This document shows, in pieces, positions 1 to 7,312 of a stretch of 47,524 nucleotides of DNA. Made by a program: the position numbers and the translations under genes. Where the stretch lies: NCBI GenBank assembly GCA_937912125.1, contig CALDOK010000406.1:1-47524 (forward strand), written 5' to 3'. Position 1 is the stretch's first letter. Every line of letters begins with the position of its first letter. Origin of the DNA: an uncultured Pseudomonadota bacterium. Its GTDB lineage: Bacteria; Myxococcota_A; UBA796; JAFGLY01. The notes under the pieces are model-generated. The model was not told the origin of the DNA. It searched no databases and saw nothing but the letters and a program-made list of their open reading frames with translations.

Positions 1-160
1 CCAGGGCCGTGTGCTCGTCCATGTGCCCCGCGGGCATGTCGAAGCGCACCTGGGGCATGGCGGCCAGCCCGTCGTGCTCGGACCTGGCGGCCTCGATGTC
101 TTCGCCCAGGGCCGTGTGCTCGTCCATGTGCCCCGCGGGCATGTCGAAGCGCACCTGGGG
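1..160. repeat. 105-bp tandem repeat inside the kinase tail
   Basis: Bases 1-55 and 106-160 are identical, so the period is 105 bp or 35 codons and the reading frame is kept. On the coding (minus) strand each copy encodes QVRFDMPAGHMDEHTALG. Two more diverged units precede them in the protein: QVRFDLPAAAQDDRTL near 190-245 and FALPAGLLDEQTAIG near 300-345. More copies may lie beyond the window start. Confidence 0.9.
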
Positions 161-2035
161 GGCCTGGTCGCGCTCTTCGTGCAGCAGCCCGCCCTCGTCG
201 CTCTCGAGGGTGCGATCGTCCTGGGCGGCGGCGGGCAGGTCGAAGCGCACCTGAGCCAGCTCAGGGCGCGCGGCCCGGGCGGTCTCGAGATCGGGGCCGA
301 TGGCGGTCTGCTCGTCCAGGAGCCCAGCAGGGAGCGCGAAGGGCGGGAACAGGCCGTCGCTGACCTCGGAAGGCGTGACCGCGGTGACCTCTCCCTTGCC
401 CTGCTGGGGGATCTCGGAGTGCACCTCGTCGGCGAACCAGGAGACGGCGGTGGGGCGTCCGAGCATGGCCGGGTCCTGAGAGGGCTCCTCGGGGAAGTCG
501 TCGGGCTCCTGGATGACCGTGGGCCGCACCAGATCCAGCTCGTAGTCCTCGTCGTCGTCGGGCTCCTGGATGGTGGTGGGCCGATCGAAGTCCTCGGAGG
601 GCTCCGGGGCCAGGTCGGCGACATCGGACCAGGACTGCGCCTCTTCGGTGGGGGGCCCGTCCGATGGGGACGGCTGCGGCGACGCAGACGGATCGCGGCG
701 GAACACCGGAGCCTCGTCGTCGGGCGCGCTCAGGTCGATGGCCGCGGAGGCGCTCTCGGACAGGTCCATCGAGGTGACGCTCTCGTACAGCTCCTGGACC
801 GAGCTGACAGGCGGCCGAGACCCGGTCGGAGCCTCGGGGCGGGCCCGCTTGGGCACCGAGAACATCTCGGTGGCGTCGCTGTCGGCCTCTTCGTCGTCGA
901 GCAGCGAGGCCCCCCCCGCCGAGGGCCGCTTCATGATCTCGGTGGCGTCGTCTTCGTCGCGGCTGGCGGTGAAGGTGTGCAGGGGGATGGGCTCGAGCTC
1001 TCGGCGAGCCGCGGACCTGGGCGCGGGCTCGTGCGCGGCCACCAGGGAGGGATCGGGAACCGAGGTGCGTGGGGGCGCTGGCGCGGGGGCCTCGCCCTCG
1101 CTGAGGAACCGGCCCACCAGCCCGCCCTGGCTGGAGGCATTGCGCGCGGCGATCATGGGCTCGACGGTCTGCTCGGCCCAGCTGCGGAGGGTCTCGTCCT
1201 CGAGGCCGCGCACCAGCTGGTGGCAGCTGCGCTCCACCGAGCGAGCGTCGGGCCGCTCGTGGGGCTCGAGGGCCAGCATGCGGCCCAGCAGCTCCAAGGC
1301 GCCCTCGTCGACACCGCCAGGGCGGCTGAGGAGCCTGTCCATGGCCTTGGCGATGATGGCCTTGTGGTGCCGCTCGGAGGGGTGAGAGCGGCCGAAGTTG
1401 TGCCCCGAGAGCAGGGCGTAGAACACCTGGCCCAGGCTGTAGATGTCGGACCAGGGGCCGCCCTCTTCGAGGGCCAGCCGCTCGGGGGCCATGTACTCGA
1501 ACGACCCCACCACGAAGGATCGGGTGCGGGCCTCGCGTCCGGTGAAGCAGGCCCGGGCGATGCCGAAGTCGGTGACCCGCGGATCGCCGTAGGCGTCGAT
1601 GAGCACGGCGCTGGGCTTGACGTCGCGGTGCTGCAGCCGCAGGGGCGAGCCGTCGGGACCCTGGGTGGTGTAGGCGGCATGCAGCGCGCCCGCCACGGTG
1701 GCGACGACCTCGAGGGCAGGCCCGATGGGCAGCGCCCCACGCTCGATGATGGCCTCGAGGCTGACCCCATCGACGTGCTCGAGCACCAGGGTCCAGCGAC
1801 CCTCGAGCCGGACCAGGTTGTCGACCCGCACGATGGCTCGGTGGTCCAGGAAGCCCAGCATCCGGGCCTCGTCGCGCAGCCGGCAGGCCACCTCGTCGGT
1901 GTCGGCGACGCCCTCGTCCAGCCGCTTGAGGGTGACGAGCTTGGTGAAGGCACCTGTGCCCTGGTAGCGGGCCCTGTAGAGGGTCCCCAGGCCACTGCGC
2001 CCGATCACTCCGAGGATCTCGTAGGTGCCTTCCAT
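1..2035 (-). CDS. Ser/Thr protein kinase with repeat-rich tail (3' end outside window)
   Basis: The ATG at 2033-2035 opens a Hanks-type kinase that is still open at base 1. Visible motifs are a glycine loop (GRSGLG), the VTLK lysine, the C-helix RDEAR glutamate, HRDVKP at residues 136-141, TDFG and MAPERL. In the catalytic loop the Mg-binding Asn that normally follows KPS is Ala143, so activity may be reduced or absent. The roughly 270-residue kinase domain is followed by a long acidic, low-complexity region with two PT(T/V)IQEPDD copies. Degenerate and then near-perfect 35-residue units come next, built on QVRFDMPAGHMDEHTALG. No membrane helix is seen before the window edge. It probably acts in cytoplasmic signalling, with the tail as a binding or phosphorylation platform, which is an inference. 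Confidence 0.9.
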   Translation of the reverse strand, partial: MEGTYEILGVIGRSGLGTLYRARYQGTGAFTKLVTLKRLDEGVADTDEVACRLRDEARMLGFLDHRAIVRVDNLVRLEGRWTLVLEHVDGVSLEAIIERGALPIGPALEVVATVAGALHAAYTTQGPDGSPLRLQHRDVKPSAVLIDAYGDPRVTDFGIARACFTGREARTRSFVVGSFEYMAPERLALEEGGPWSDIYSLGQVFYALLSGHNFGRSHPSERHHKAIIAKAMDRLLSRPGGVDEGALELLGRMLALEPHERPDARSVERSCHQLVRGLEDETLRSWAEQTVEPMIAARNASSQGGLVGRFLSEGEAPAPAPPRTSVPDPSLVAAHEPAPRSAARRELEPIPLHTFTASRDEDDATEIMKRPSAGGASLLDDEEADSDATEMFSVPKRARPEAPTGSRPPVSSVQELYESVTSMDLSESASAAIDLSAPDDEAPVFRRDPSASPQPSPSDGPPTEEAQSWSDVADLAPEPSEDFDRPTTIQEPDDDEDYELDLVRPTVIQEPDDFPEEPSQDPAMLGRPTAVSWFADEVHSEIPQQGKGEVTAVTPSEVSDGLFPPFALPAGLLDEQTAIGPDLETARAARPELAQVRFDLPAAAQDDRTLESDEGGLLHEERDQAPQVRFDMPAGHMDEHTALGEDIEAARSEHDGLAAMPQVRFDMPAGHMDEHTAL

Positions 2036-2166
2036 GCCCTGGGACCTAGCACGTTCCATCGGCCCTTCCCACGCGGCATGAGACACGGCGAGCCCCCTGG
2101 GGCCCGACTTGCTCGTTGTGCTGGAAGAAGGCGGCCGCTATCCTGACGAGCCCTGGAGGTGGTCCC

Positions 2167-4845
2167 ATGCACCCGAGCCCGCTCAGCAGCCTGCTCCTGC
2201 TCCTGCTCCTGGCGGGCTGCGAGCCAGCCCCAGGCCCCGACACAGGCCCTCCCCTCACCCCCAGCGGGCTGGACGTCCCCATCGTCTTCGTCTCCCGCAA
2301 CAGCATGGTGTCGATCCTGCCCGTCGAGGCCGCCGGCCGGGACGAGCGCCCAGGCGGCGGGCTGTACCGGCTGGACCCCGACGGCACCCTCTACCCCTTG
2401 GTGGTGGGGCCGCCGCTGTACGACGTGGCCAGGCCAGCCGTGTCCCCCGATGGCCGGACCCTGGCCTTCGCCGCCGTGGAACACCCCGACGACCCGTGGA
2501 CCATCTGGACCGTGCCCGCCCGCGGCGGCGGCGCCACCCAGATCACCCACCCCGTGGACAACCCCGTGCAGGACGCCATCGACGCAGGCGGCCCCGAGTT
2601 CTCCGAGCTCCAGGGCGTGGGCGACTACTCGCCGTTCTGGCTGGCCGACGGGCGCATCGGCTTCGCCTCCACCCGCTACCCCACCATCGCAGCCAGCTGC
2701 GGGCGGCGCGAGCCCAACATCTACGTCATCCAGCCGGGCGACTGGGATCCCGTGCGCATCACCACCACCCGCTCGGGCATCGTGGACCCCTGGCCCCTGG
2801 CCGACGGGCGCATCGTGGGGGCCTACTACAGCGACAACATGAACATGCCCAACCCCGAGGGGCCCGGCCTGCGCCCCCTCGAGCCCCAGCGCCACTGGCA
2901 GGACCGCTACTGGAACCTCTGGGCCTTCGACCCGGACGGCACCGGGGCGGCCCGCTACGCCAATGTAGTGGGCGGTGTGGGCCAGGACCAAGACTGGGGG
3001 GTGCACCAGGCCAAGGAGCTCCCTGACGGTCGCCTGCTGGCGTCGGTGCGCAAGGACCCCACCCTGATCGATCTCGACCCCTACAGGAGCTCCATCACCA
3101 TCTTCGAGCCCGGCTGGGTCGAGCGTCACGAGGTCACCGGCCTGGGCCTGCCCCTGGGATCCACCGAGGGCTACGCCATGTGCCCCGCCCCCCTGCCCGA
3201 CGGCCGCATCCTGCTGTCCTGGGGCAAGCAGCGCATCAACGACGAGGGCCACGAGATCCCCCCGGACTTCGGGCTGTGGGTGGTGGACGGCGACCTGGAT
3301 CCCACCACCATGGTGCCGGTGCTGGCCCTGGTGGGCACCGACGAGTTCGACGCCGCTCCCATCGAGCCCTGGCAGGCCGAGCCCCTGCCCGTGGGGGTGG
3401 ACTGGGCCCCCACCGAGGACCCCCGGGAGGACGACGGCAAGAAGGCCTACCTCAGCTGCGAAGACGTCTTCGCCGACCTGCCCCTGGGCACCATGGAGCC
3501 CCTCTCCCCCACCCCGGGCTCCGTGTGGTCCGTCTGGTTCTGGGACGACAGCCAGCAGCTCGACACCGACGACAACCCGCGCCTCAACAAGCAGATGCCG
3601 GAGTTCCTGGGGGAGGTCCCCGTCGCCGCCGACGGGTCCTGGAGCGCTGAGGTGCCCGCGGATCGACCCTTCTTCTACATGCTCGTGGGTCCCAGCGGCG
3701 TGGCCGCGCGCATGCGCTTCAGCCCGACCGCCCAGGGCGAACCGCAGCGAGTGCAGGACTTCTTTGTGCCGGTGCACGACTTCATGCGGCCGGGCACCTT
3801 CGGCACCTGCCGCGGCTGCCATGTGGGCCACATGCTCGATCCCGAGCTGGCCCAGCGCGAGGCCCGCACCAACCTGGCGCGCATCGCCCGGGTGGAGCCC
3901 CTCGGCGACGCCGCGGGGCAGGACGACTTCGAGCGCGGCCCGGGACGCCTGGTGGACCAGCGCCTGCCGGACGAGGACGACCTGTACGGCTGGGTGGACA
4001 GCGTCGGGAGCGCACAGATCGGCGTCCGGCTCAGCTGGGACACCCTCATGGGCCTGGACTCACTCCGGCTCTACCCCCTGCAAGACGGTGGTGAGATCAC
4101 CCAGATCCGGGCGCTGGTGGGGACCACCGCATCGACCATCAGCTCCCCCTTCGACGACGGCGAGCCCTACGCCGAGCTCGGCCTGCTCGGGGCCTGGACC
4201 GACAGCCTGGAGCTGTGGATCACGGGCACCGCGCCCCTGGGCCTGGGGGAGGTGGTGGTACACGGCGAGCTGCCCGGCGCCATGCCCTCCACGGCCCTCG
4301 CGGCCCCCACGGAGCTGGTCCTGGACGGCGACCTGCGCCTGAGCTGGAGCGACGACAACGACCCCATGCTGGCCGGCTTCCAGCTGCTGGTCACCCCCGA
4401 TGGAGCCGACGATCCAGAGCTGCGCGACATCGGGCTTGTGTCGGATCATGTGTTGATGTTGGACAGCCTCGAGCCCGGCCGCGAGGTCTGCCTGCAGCTG
4501 CAGCCCTACGACCTCAGCGGCACCCTCAGCCAGGACGCCGTCAGCGAGCCCGCCTGCGCCCAGGTGCCGGCCCTGAGCATCGCCAGCATCGAGCCCGCCC
4601 AGGCGCCGGTGGGGGAGCCCACCCGGCTGGTCATCCAAGGCGAAGGCTTCCGGGAGACCGAAGACTTCATGCTCTCCATCTGTGACTTCGAGGTCTTCGA
4701 CGTCCAGCACAGCAGCCTGGACCAGCTGATCGCCCAGACCCGCCGCGACCGCCCCGCCGAGGCGGGCGTCTGCGATGTCTCGGTCAGCTACGAGAGCGGC
4801 CTGCACGCGGTGCTCGAGGGCGCCTTCGAGTTCACCACGGACTAG
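2167..4845 (+). CDS. Lipoprotein with PD40-type propeller, c-type heme site and C-terminal IPT/TIG-like domain
   Basis: An 892-residue exported lipoprotein. The ATG at 2167 is preceded by GGAGGTGG and starts a signal peptide ending in LLAGC. Residues about 40-440 hold PD40/WD-like blades (SPDGRTLAF, LADGRIGFAS, PLPDGRILLS). At 548-552 there is a CRGCH heme-attachment motif after HDFMRPGTF, in a layout that recalls the middle region of hydrazine-synthase alpha-like proteins found in many non-anammox bacteria. The last ~150 residues contain a fibronectin-like segment and an IPT/TIG-like fold (SIASIEPAQAPVG...). It is probably a periplasmic or outer-membrane electron-transfer or sensing protein. 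The true substrate is unknown, and hydrazine chemistry is not implied. It is the only gene in its transcription unit. Confidence 0.75.
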   Translation: MHPSPLSSLLLLLLLAGCEPAPGPDTGPPLTPSGLDVPIVFVSRNSMVSILPVEAAGRDERPGGGLYRLDPDGTLYPLVVGPPLYDVARPAVSPDGRTLAFAAVEHPDDPWTIWTVPARGGGATQITHPVDNPVQDAIDAGGPEFSELQGVGDYSPFWLADGRIGFASTRYPTIAASCGRREPNIYVIQPGDWDPVRITTTRSGIVDPWPLADGRIVGAYYSDNMNMPNPEGPGLRPLEPQRHWQDRYWNLWAFDPDGTGAARYANVVGGVGQDQDWGVHQAKELPDGRLLASVRKDPTLIDLDPYRSSITIFEPGWVERHEVTGLGLPLGSTEGYAMCPAPLPDGRILLSWGKQRINDEGHEIPPDFGLWVVDGDLDPTTMVPVLALVGTDEFDAAPIEPWQAEPLPVGVDWAPTEDPREDDGKKAYLSCEDVFADLPLGTMEPLSPTPGSVWSVWFWDDSQQLDTDDNPRLNKQMPEFLGEVPVAADGSWSAEVPADRPFFYMLVGPSGVAARMRFSPTAQGEPQRVQDFFVPVHDFMRPGTFGTCRGCHVGHMLDPELAQREARTNLARIARVEPLGDAAGQDDFERGPGRLVDQRLPDEDDLYGWVDSVGSAQIGVRLSWDTLMGLDSLRLYPLQDGGEITQIRALVGTTASTISSPFDDGEPYAELGLLGAWTDSLELWITGTAPLGLGEVVVHGELPGAMPSTALAAPTELVLDGDLRLSWSDDNDPMLAGFQLLVTPDGADDPELRDIGLVSDHVLMLDSLEPGREVCLQLQPYDLSGTLSQDAVSEPACAQVPALSIASIEPAQAPVGEPTRLVIQGEGFRETEDFMLSICDFEVFDVQHSSLDQLIAQTRRDRPAEAGVCDVSVSYESGLHAVLEGAFEFTTD

Positions 4846-5068
4846 CGCCCCAGGGTCCATCACCGAGCCCCTGTCGCCCTGCTGGCTGTGACACCGGGAT
4901 CGCGATCTCGGCGGCCTCCCGGAGCAGCCGCGGGCGGGCGGGCGGCAATGATCTGCTGTCAGGCTGCTCTTTCCGCGGCGGCCGCGCGCGGGCATGGCTC
5001 TTGCAAAGACACGGAATGCACAGCCGTGCGGTTCCATCGACGACACCGGGGGACTGGACCACGCCAGG

Positions 5069-5100
5069 GTGGCCCGAGCACGGGAAGGCGCTCGGGCCAC
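5069..5100. terminator. Perfect 11-bp stem-loop between convergent genes
   Basis: GTGGCCCGAGC (5069-5079) and GCTCGGGCCAC (5090-5100) pair perfectly around a 10-nt loop. It lies 32 bp past the stop of the minus-strand peroxiredoxin gene and in the 286-bp gap after the plus-strand lipoprotein, so it could terminate either. There is no T-run on either side, so factor-independent termination is uncertain. The rest of 4846-5131 shows no gene. Confidence 0.55.
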
Positions 5101-5131
5101 CCACTTCCGTGGGGGAGGGGACCCCGGTGGG

Positions 5132-5893
5132 TCAGGGAACCAGGGGCTTGGCCGTGCGCGCCGTGAGCAGCGTGATGATGTCCTTGGACTCGTACAGGGC
5201 CTGGCCGTCGGCCACCAGGCAGGGAGCCTGGACCTTGCCACCGATGGCCAGCAAGTCGGCCTTGGCGGCCTCATCTTGGCTCACGTTGCGCACTGGGATG
5301 TCCAGGCCGAGGTTCTTGCGGGCATACAGGGCCCAGCGGGAGAACATGCAGCCGTCGCGCACGTACAGGGTGGCGTCGGAGGGCAGGCCTGCCGCCGCGG
5401 GGGTGGGCCCGGGCAGATCGCCCTGGTAGCCGGCGTCGAGGGCTTCACAGGCAGCCACCAGCGCCTCGATGTCCCGCTTGCCGCCGGGGCCGACGCTGGC
5501 CGCATAGCGAACGATCCCCGCCGCGTCGATGATGACGGTGGCGCGGTCTGTGATGCCCGGTTCGGCCAGGTACAGCCCGAAGGACTCGGCCACCGCGCCC
5601 TTGGGGGCGAAGTCGGCCAGCAGGGGCATGGAGATGCCGCCCAGCTGCTCGGCCCACGCGCCGTGGCAGTAGACGCTGTCCACGGAGATGCCGACGGCCA
5701 GGGTGTGGGCTGCCTCGAGGCGGGCTTGCTGCGCATCCAGCGCAGGGACCTCGCTGCTTCACGTGGGGGTGAAGTCCAGAGGGTAGAACAGCAGCAGCAG
5801 GTGGCGCTTGCCCACCAAGTCCTCGGACGCGATGCTGCGTCCCAGGTGGTCCTGGAGCGTGAAGAAGGGGGCCTTGGTTCCGAGCTCGATCAT
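5132..5893 (-). CDS. Probable selenocysteine-containing peroxiredoxin-glutaredoxin fusion (in-frame TGA read as Sec45)
   Basis: From the ATG at 5891-5893 (preceded by GGAGGCTCC) the frame is open for 253 codons except for one TGA at 5759-5761, codon 45. The context is FYPLDFTPT-TGA-SSEV. In AhpC/Bcp-type peroxiredoxins the motif is PxxxTxxC and the TGA sits exactly on the peroxidatic cysteine. Homology continues without a break after it (VGISVDS, GPGGKRD). A 6-bp hairpin with a UGGAU loop begins 13 nt after the TGA and fits the bacterial SECIS pattern. Residues about 150-253 are glutaredoxin-like, with CMFS in place of CPYC (monothiol) and GGKVQAPCLV...ESKDI. Cys76 could act as a resolving thiol. 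The likely role is glutathione-linked hydroperoxide reduction. The alternative is a Cys-to-stop mutation, giving a pseudogene or a short protein started at codon 71 (GTG, 5683). Confidence 0.8.
5729..5745 (-). promoter_or_regulatory. SECIS-like hairpin downstream of the in-frame TGA
   Basis: In the mRNA, CUGCGC (5745-5740), loop UGGAU (5739-5735) and GCGCAG (5734-5729) form a perfect 6-bp stem. The loop begins 19 nt after the UGA and its second base is G. Known bacterial SECIS elements have a small apical loop with a G in the first two positions, about 16-37 nt past the UGA. A lower stem between CGAGG and CCUCG is also possible. Confidence 0.6.
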
Positions 5894-5958
5894 GGAGCCT
5901 CCGAAGCGGGCGGCGGGAGTGCCGCGACCTCAAGGTAGCCACCCAGCCCCGCGCGTCC

Positions 5959-5973
5959 CGTCGCCAGGCGACG
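5959..5973. promoter_or_regulatory. Palindrome in a divergent promoter region (candidate operator)
   Basis: CGTCGCC-A-GGCGACG is a perfect 15-bp inverted repeat within the 162-bp gap between the divergent peroxiredoxin and HEAT-repeat genes. Its position fits a regulator site, but no regulator gene is adjacent and chance is possible at this GC content. Confidence 0.3.
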
Positions 5974-6055
5974 CCCTGTGACGTGGCTGACGGCATCTCC
6001 TGCGAAGCCAGGGGGTTACGCCCTTCCCGTCATCTTCTGCCCCCACGGAGCCCCC

Positions 6056-7261
6056 ATGCGCACCATCCTGCTGCTCGCCCTTGCCCTGACCCTGCCCACC
6101 ACGGCCGCGGCCGCGAAGCTCTCCAAGCTCAGCGACCCGGATCTGGCCAAGCTCGTGGCCGACCGCGGCGCCGACGAGGGCGATCGCGTCGAGGCCGCCG
6201 AGCTGCTGGCCGACCACCGCGCGGTGGCCCAGGCGGCCACCATGGCCAAGGCCTGCGACCCCACCGACGTCGTGAACGTCTGCGAGCACGTGCTGGCCGC
6301 CCTCGAGGACCTCGAGTCGGACGAGGCCATGGCCCAGGTCGAGGCCGCGCTGATGATGCCCGATCTGGACGACGCCCTGCGCCACAAGGCCTTGAAGATC
6401 CTGCGCAAGCTGGCCCCCTACCGGGTCGACGCCAGGGTTCCCCAGGTCCTGAGCGAGTACCGCTCCCTGGGCGCCGGCTTCGCCTCGGATCTGGTGGCCA
6501 CGCTGCCCGAGCGCAAGCTCACGGACTGGCAGGACATCACCATCCTCATCGCCACCGACGCCGGCGCGAACCGCAGGGTGCGGGTGGCCGCCCTGGACGC
6601 CGCTGAGGCCTTCGACCACCCGGCCCTGTACGACGCCTGGATGGGCCTGCTCAGCGACGAGGACAAGAACATCCGCGCCCGCTGCGCCACCAACCTCGGC
6701 CGCTCCGGCCTGCCCTCCAGCCAGATCCGCCCCACCCTGGTGGAGCTGGTGCGCACCGACGACGCCGGCAAGGTCCGCGCCGCCGCCCTGAAGTCCCTGC
6801 GCTTCCACGCCGATCCCAGCCTGCTGCCCCTGCTGCACGACGAGGTGCTGAACGAGAAGCACCCCATCGCCTGGGGCCACGCCATGGAGCTGCTCGAGCC
6901 CCTCGCGGACGCCAGCTCGGTGGCCACCCTGTGCCAGCTCCTGGGCCGCCAGGAGAACCTCCTCGAGGAAGGCGCGGTGCGCATCGTACACACCCTGGTG
7001 CGCATCGGTGATCCCTCCGCTGTCCCCTGCCTCGAGGCCCTGGAGCGCGCCACCGCGTCGGGCATGGTTCGCGCCGAAGCCCGCGCCGCCATCGACCTGC
7101 TGGCCGTGCCCGAGGCCCAGCGGGTGGAGGTCATCACCGGCTGGGGCGTCACCGAGGTGTACCTGGTGGACCCCAGCCAGCCCGAGCCGGCGCCCTTCAC
7201 CCTCGGCGTCCAGCTGGACGCCAACGGCATGGCTGTCTGGGCGACGGTTCCCGCCGAGTAG
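6056..7261 (+). CDS. Exported HEAT-repeat protein
   Basis: A 401-residue protein. The chosen ATG at 6056 follows GGAG and begins a clear Sec signal peptide (MRTILLLALAL...TTAAAA). The rest is a run of about 35-residue alpha-helical units typical of HEAT/PBS-type repeats, for example VRVAALDAAEAF, IRARCATNLGRSG, VRAAALKSLRFHAD and GAVRIVHTLVRIGD. Such solenoids act as protein-protein scaffolds, and no catalytic residues are evident. It is followed after 51 bp by the MopE-repeat lipoprotein on the same strand and may be co-transcribed with it. Its location would be the periplasm. Confidence 0.85.
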   Translation: MRTILLLALALTLPTTAAAAKLSKLSDPDLAKLVADRGADEGDRVEAAELLADHRAVAQAATMAKACDPTDVVNVCEHVLAALEDLESDEAMAQVEAALMMPDLDDALRHKALKILRKLAPYRVDARVPQVLSEYRSLGAGFASDLVATLPERKLTDWQDITILIATDAGANRRVRVAALDAAEAFDHPALYDAWMGLLSDEDKNIRARCATNLGRSGLPSSQIRPTLVELVRTDDAGKVRAAALKSLRFHADPSLLPLLHDEVLNEKHPIAWGHAMELLEPLADASSVATLCQLLGRQENLLEEGAVRIVHTLVRIGDPSAVPCLEALERATASGMVRAEARAAIDLLAVPEAQRVEVITGWGVTEVYLVDPSQPEPAPFTLGVQLDANGMAVWATVPAE

Positions 7262-7312
7262 ACGCCCTGCTCGGGCCCGCTTCGAGGTATCCTCGCGGCG
7301 GAGGTCGACCCC

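Noticed and set aside
2116..2166. Upstream ATG for the heme lipoprotein
   Set aside because: It would bury the signal peptide behind 17 extra residues and has no ribosome site; ATG 2167 has GGAGG in place.
5758..5767. CACGTG in the peroxiredoxin gene considered as another parS site
   Set aside because: Flanks (GCTTCACGTGGGGG) deviate at several positions from the parS arms. Other CACGTG hits at about 15469, 18575, 20829, 38060, 40108 and 40756 also fail in the arms.
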